10,041 nucleotides of DNA from an uncultured Prevotella sp. (GTDB taxonomy: Bacteria; Bacteroidota; Bacteroidia; Bacteroidales; Bacteroidaceae): positions 1 through 10,041 of the forward strand of contig CAJLYG010000111.1 in NCBI GenBank assembly GCA_905210845.1. The letters are read 5' to 3'. The notes beneath the pieces were generated by a model. It was given only the letters and a program-made list of their open reading frames with translations, did not search any database and had not been told where the DNA came from. The position numbers and the translations under genes are program-made. Shown here piece after piece: positions 8,601 through 10,041 of this stretch; position 1 is the stretch's first letter, and every line of letters begins with the position of its first letter.

Positions 8601-8944
8601 GCGAGAGCAATCCGGGCAATGGATGGGTCTATAGCGCTTCCCGCGGGGGTACCCAAAGCAATAGTACCCGCCTCTCCACTTTCTACCTGCAGAGCGGATC
8701 TTTCTTCCGCTGCACCAACCTGACGATTGGCTACTCCTTGCCCTCTGTCAGCAAGCTGACGGGCGGCGTGCTCAGCAAGCTCCGCCTCTACGTTGCTGCG
8801 GACAATCTCTTTACGATCACGAAATATAAAGGGTATAACCCAGAAGTCGACTACAACAATGGCGCGAACCTGACGCCTGGCGTCGACTACGGTAAGTATC
8901 CTCTTTCCAAGTCCTTCAACTTTGGAGTGCAAGTTATGTTCTAA
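5633..8944 (+). CDS. SusC-family TonB-dependent outer-membrane transporter
   Basis: SusC proteins are 22-strand outer-membrane barrels that import glycans or peptides with a SusD lid, powered by TonB. The 1103-residue protein has a signal peptide (1–22, cleavage probably after SSA). A carboxypeptidase-regulatory-like domain follows at about 40–110, with the typical GEPIVGASIVEEGT, SDVNGNF and VSYVGF segments. The TonB box lies near 114–123 (LQELVIVGYQ). The plug, about 125–240, carries the SusC signatures DPLYVIDGYP (188–197) and IEVLKDAASAAIYGSRAAGG. The barrel fills the rest and ends in an aromatic residue (QVMF), as expected for assembly by BamA. No STN domain is present, so direct anti-sigma signalling is not indicated. 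DVNGDGVVDDND (914–925) matches a calcium-binding EF-hand loop. The next gene begins 19 bases after the stop. Substrate cannot be told from this window. Confidence 0.95.
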   Translation: MNKKIVLVALLISVLPALPSSAREGGEPEPIEENLAIDQVTGVVKDVKGEPIVGASIVEEGTHNAAVSDVNGNFTLKLEGKGHSIRVSYVGFTTQTLKPTGRMVITLQEDSHSLQELVIVGYQKIRKTDVIGAVASVKASELNTSTNSIGESLVGKVAGVQIAQVSGAPYNSTKIRVRGTASINASSDPLYVIDGYPSSGDLLLDPEDIASIEVLKDAASAAIYGSRAAGGVVIITTKRGQTGKARVGYDFQLGVSSLAKKVKLLNAAQFADLVVDGRNNYYKRLLTSKGIAWDDSYYSDTNTQRATRLGSSNSAVNIPEFLYDFANQKVITPEYDTDWQDELYRTAISQRHHITVNGGTDKVRYDLSGSFMDLDGIVRSSQQRRLNFRGNIDAQISSRFNVGANFSHVSNWNHEIDEGRFDHGPILGALIYAPVFRCYDDDGNLVKGEMTSYSSRYGFQQIENPVALAEETKIRRNGDRNTYNLNLSYEPLKDLFLKANVGMYTYYEKYEYYRPTSLSYGSYQPGSAQAQAAAYAIATSAHTNDYLGEFTANYDKTWAGIHHFSGIVGYSIQKHEYDILGAKGTGFEDDHIKEVTGHGADPSDVSLYNTSKSNWSMLSYFSRLRYNYRSTYYLTLSLRGDGSSLFGPENRWGYFPSVSLAWTVSNEPFYNALFGNNSTLKLRASWGKSGNNNIGNYNYEAVMSSPEGALFGSGTVYSGVEPGGVKDNTIGWESTSQYNFGADLSLFNNRLAISANYYLSYTRDLLFEQPISAIGSTNSILTNLPNSKIRNCGLDLQVDGRVISTKDFHLTASGNLSINRNKVLDLDGGNTLIVNGAERSYKTHITEIGQPIGMFYGFKVAGMVRESDMANIAEDDKYYNATTHSFPEGYKLKGPARSLSQSMPLQAGDLYFEDVNGDGVVDDNDKTIIGNPHPKFTYGFNISGDYKSLDFSASFNGSYGNKVLDGQDYYLFNMEGSGNQYVEVDSRYRSESNPGNGWVYSASRGGTQSNSTRLSTFYLQSGSFFRCTNLTIGYSLPSVSKLTGGVLSKLRLYVAADNLFTITKYKGYNPEVDYNNGANLTPGVDYGKYPLSKSFNFGVQVMF

Positions 8945-8963
8945 ATTTCTAAAACAAGAAAAG

Positions 8964-9740
8964 ATGAAAAAAGTAATATATATCGCCATGGCAGTCCTCT
9001 TTCTCCTGCCATCATGCAGCGACTTTCTCAATGAAGAGGATCCCAACAAGATACCCGTGGATACTTATTTCCAAAGTACCAATGATGTGGAGAAGGCCCT
9101 GAACGGTGCCTACCTCTCGCTCCGGAGTGGGTATTGCATGGGCGAGTCCAGCACCATGTTTACCGAGGAACGGTCTGACAATACCGGAAGACTTGACAAT
9201 CAGTCGGCTGCAGGAGAACCCTTCCAGTTTACCAACTTCTCCATCCTCCCCAGCAATACTTACCTGAAGTCGTATTGGACGGGCTTGTTTCGGACCGTCA
9301 ACGATTGCAACTTCACCATTAAGGGGGCAAACGAGATCAACATGGATGAGACGACGAGGAGCAACTACCTGGCGCAGGCAAAGTTTATCCGTGCCTTGGC
9401 TTATTTCGATATCGTGCGCAAGTGGGGAGATGCACCTTTGGTGACTGACTATTCATCATCAAAGACAGACATTACCGCCAAGACCTACAGGGTGTCTAAG
9501 GACCAGGTATATGCGCAGATTGTCAAGGACTTGGAAGAAGCGCTCATGGAAGTGGATGCGTTTATCGACCACGCTTTGATGCACAATCTCAACATGCTGA
9601 CGATTATCCACGGCAAAGGTACAGGTATACTGAGAAACGGCATTCAGCAGCATTTGCGCCGCCACAAGGCCGTGAAATCCTTTCGCCTCGGCGTATATGG
9701 TGAGGGCGAAAGCGGCGTGACGATTGTAGAGCTGAAATAA
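8964..9740 (+). CDS. SusD-like lipoprotein N-terminus fused in frame to a MutS2 Smr domain (probable chimera)
   Basis: The first about 190 residues are a SusD-family protein, the surface lipoprotein that caps SusC and binds ligand. The start at 8964 gives a lipoprotein signal peptide (MKKVIYIAMAVLFLLPSC, lipid-bearing Cys18). An upstream ATG at 8922 would overlap susC and hide this signal, so it is rejected. SusD hallmarks are SDFLNEEDPNKIP, YFQSTNDVEKALNGAY, the helix with YLAQAKFIRALAYFDIVRKWGDAPLV, and VYAQIVKDLEEAL. Full SusD proteins have about 500–600 residues, so roughly two thirds is absent. From about residue 191 (base 9534) the frame becomes the Smr tail of MutS2 and stops at TAA 9738–9740. 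A surface lipoprotein carrying a cytosolic DNA/RNA-processing domain makes little biological sense. The SusD call is firm for 8964–9533; the 258-residue fused product probably does not exist. Confidence 0.85.
   Translation: MKKVIYIAMAVLFLLPSCSDFLNEEDPNKIPVDTYFQSTNDVEKALNGAYLSLRSGYCMGESSTMFTEERSDNTGRLDNQSAAGEPFQFTNFSILPSNTYLKSYWTGLFRTVNDCNFTIKGANEINMDETTRSNYLAQAKFIRALAYFDIVRKWGDAPLVTDYSSSKTDITAKTYRVSKDQVYAQIVKDLEEALMEVDAFIDHALMHNLNMLTIIHGKGTGILRNGIQQHLRRHKAVKSFRLGVYGEGESGVTIVELK
9534..9740 (+). pseudogene. mutS2: C-terminal Smr domain of a MutS2-type protein (fragment, 5' part absent)
   Basis: Residues 191–258 of the fused frame read EEALMEVDAFIDHAL, then VTIIHGKGTG-type core TIIHGKGTG (HGKGTG at bases 9609–9626), ILRNGIQQHLRRH, and KSFRLGVYGEGESGVTIVELK-like end before the stop. 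This is the end of MutS2, a cytosolic ATPase with a Smr nuclease-like domain, known in Bacillota for ribosome rescue or recombination control. The family consensus at the start is an RG..VEEALMEVD segment; here its upstream RG part is replaced by SusD sequence. The wording of the domain, especially YGEGESGVTIVELK, resembles Clostridia. The MutS core, clamp and linker are all missing. It is best read as the 3' end of an otherwise ordinary mutS2 gene from another organism. Confidence 0.85.
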
Positions 9741-9778
9741 CCTTAAGAGGATCGTAAGATGCAAAGTCTTGGCTTTAC

Positions 9779-9807
9779 TTGACAGCAGCGAAAAATTCTC
9801 TTAAAAT
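9779..9807 (+). promoter_or_regulatory. sigma-A/sigma-70 type promoter (TTGACA-N17-TAAAAT)
   Basis: TTGACA at 9779–9784 is a perfect -35 element. Exactly 17 bases later TAAAAT at 9802–9807 differs from TATAAT at one position. Transcription would begin around 9812–9815 and read into the secreted-protein gene at 9910. This promoter class is typical of Bacillota and not of Bacteroidota, in agreement with the change of organism at about 9534. Confidence 0.7.
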
Positions 9808-9823
9808 AGGTACAACAGAACCG

Positions 9824-9861
9824 ATACCGCATAAAACTACGAAACAGGTTTTGTGCGGTAT
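9824..9861 (+). terminator. 14-bp stem-loop: mutS2 terminator or leader attenuator
   Basis: ATACCGCATAAAAC at 9824–9837 pairs with GTTTTGTGCGGTAT at 9848–9861. The stem has 14 pairs with a single G-U wobble and a 10-base loop. The next bases are TATTTTACG, a short interrupted T-run. It could end mutS2 transcripts. It also begins only about 10 bases after the start predicted from the promoter at 9779–9807, so it would sit at the 5' end of the next gene's leader and might act there. Confidence 0.6.
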
Positions 9862-9870
9862 TATTTTACG

Positions 9871-9909
9871 CGGCCGGGCACAGCCGGGCTGCCGAAAGGC
9901 AGGGATTGG
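9871..9909 (+). promoter_or_regulatory. GC-rich structured leader with GAAA tetraloop hairpin and Shine-Dalgarno
   Basis: GCCGGGC occurs twice (9873–9879, 9883–9889). CTGCC-GAAA-GGCAG at 9889–9902 is a perfect five-pair hairpin with a GNRA tetraloop. AGGG at 9901–9904, five bases before the ATG, is a Shine-Dalgarno-like site whose first two bases lie in that hairpin, so folding could mask it partly. AGCCGGGCTGCCGAAA recalls the 3' end of class I cyclic-di-GMP (GEMM) riboswitches, but the 5' core is not present. Confidence 0.4.
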
Positions 9910-10041
9910 ATGAAAAATCTATATAAAGCGGGTATGGGACGCTTTGCGGCGATATGCCTTGTGGTTTTGATGGTGTTTTCCACCGGCAACCTGTATGCGT
10001 TTGCGGATGAAGCCGGAAACGGCGGACAGAGCACCTCGTCT
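9910..10041 (+). CDS. secreted protein, N-terminus only (runs off the right edge)
   Basis: Only the first 44 residues are visible. They form a classical Sec signal peptide: basic N-region (MKNLYKAGMGR), hydrophobic core (FAAICLVVLMVF) and a likely cleavage site after residue 32 (YAFA|DEAG). The mature start is low-complexity, rich in G, S, T, N and Q (AGNGGQSTSS), as in the linker of cell-wall or extracellular proteins of Gram-positive bacteria. The final function is not visible. The start is supported by AGGG five bases upstream, unlike the Bacteroidota genes in this window. A sigma-A promoter and structured leader precede it. It probably belongs to the same organism as the mutS2 fragment, not to the one carrying susC. 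Confidence 0.7.
   Translation, partial: MKNLYKAGMGRFAAICLVVLMVFSTGNLYAFADEAGNGGQSTSS

Noticed and set aside
8922..8963. ATG at 8922 as the susD start
   Set aside because: It would overlap the susC 3' end and put 14 residues before the lipoprotein signal peptide. The ATG at 8964 gives a proper signal and lipobox cysteine.
8327..9049. Long minus-strand open frames, such as this 240-codon one across the susC end and others in the TPR, cls and susC genes
   Set aside because: They lie opposite well-supported genes, have no recognisable domains, and are the expected shadows of a GC-balanced coding strand.
8964..9740. A new functional SusD–Smr fusion protein
   Set aside because: The two parts belong in different compartments, each is truncated at the junction, and the flanking expression signals change organism type at the same point. 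An artefact is simpler.
9500..9780. Mobile element insertion at the susD–mutS2 junction
   Set aside because: No transposase, terminal inverted repeats, target duplication or attachment-like repeats are visible around the join.
9759..9782. Seven-codon ORF (MQSLGFT) with an upstream GAGG, as a leader peptide
   Set aside because: It starts before the predicted transcription start and has no regulatory-codon bias. Such short frames are common by chance.

Overview
Most of this window (about 1–9535) reads as chromosome of a Bacteroidota bacterium, probably of the order Bacteroidales. The evidence is a SusC/SusD outer-membrane pair, TAnnTTTG-type promoter boxes, and gene starts with no clear Shine-Dalgarno sequence. 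The genus cannot be fixed from the sequence.

Layout, all on the + strand. The 3' two thirds of a primase gene (dnaG) runs in from the left edge. After a 70–85 base AT-rich gap comes a tightly packed four-gene cluster: a membrane-anchored TPR protein of unknown function, queD, queE and a cardiolipin synthase. The spacings are 0 bases, a 17-base overlap and a 4-base ATGA overlap, so it is very likely one translationally coupled operon. QueD and QueE catalyse successive steps to 7-carboxy-7-deazaguanine, the precursor of preQ0, queuosine and other 7-deazapurines. The synthase makes membrane cardiolipin. A 128-base gap follows. It holds a Bacteroidota -7 box embedded in a perfect inverted repeat, then susC (a TonB-dependent transporter of 1103 residues) and the start of susD (its surface lipoprotein partner). 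This is the front of a nutrient-uptake locus. No glycosidase or regulator lies inside the window, so the substrate is unknown.

The main anomaly is at about 9534–9548. The susD reading frame, only about 190 residues into a family of roughly 500–600, passes without a stop into the C-terminal Smr domain of a MutS2-type protein, including HGKGTG and the usual MutS2 C-terminus. Everything to the right then looks Gram-positive (Bacillota/Clostridia-like): a TTGACA-N17-TAAAAT promoter, a strong hairpin, a Shine-Dalgarno-like AGGG, and the first 44 codons of a secreted protein with a Gram-positive-style signal peptide ending AFA|DE. The likeliest explanation is a chimeric join between two organisms, in assembly or library preparation, at a short shared GAAGAAGC-like stretch. 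It is unlikely to be a natural fusion protein. Annotation right of about 9534 should not be assigned to the same genome without read-level support.
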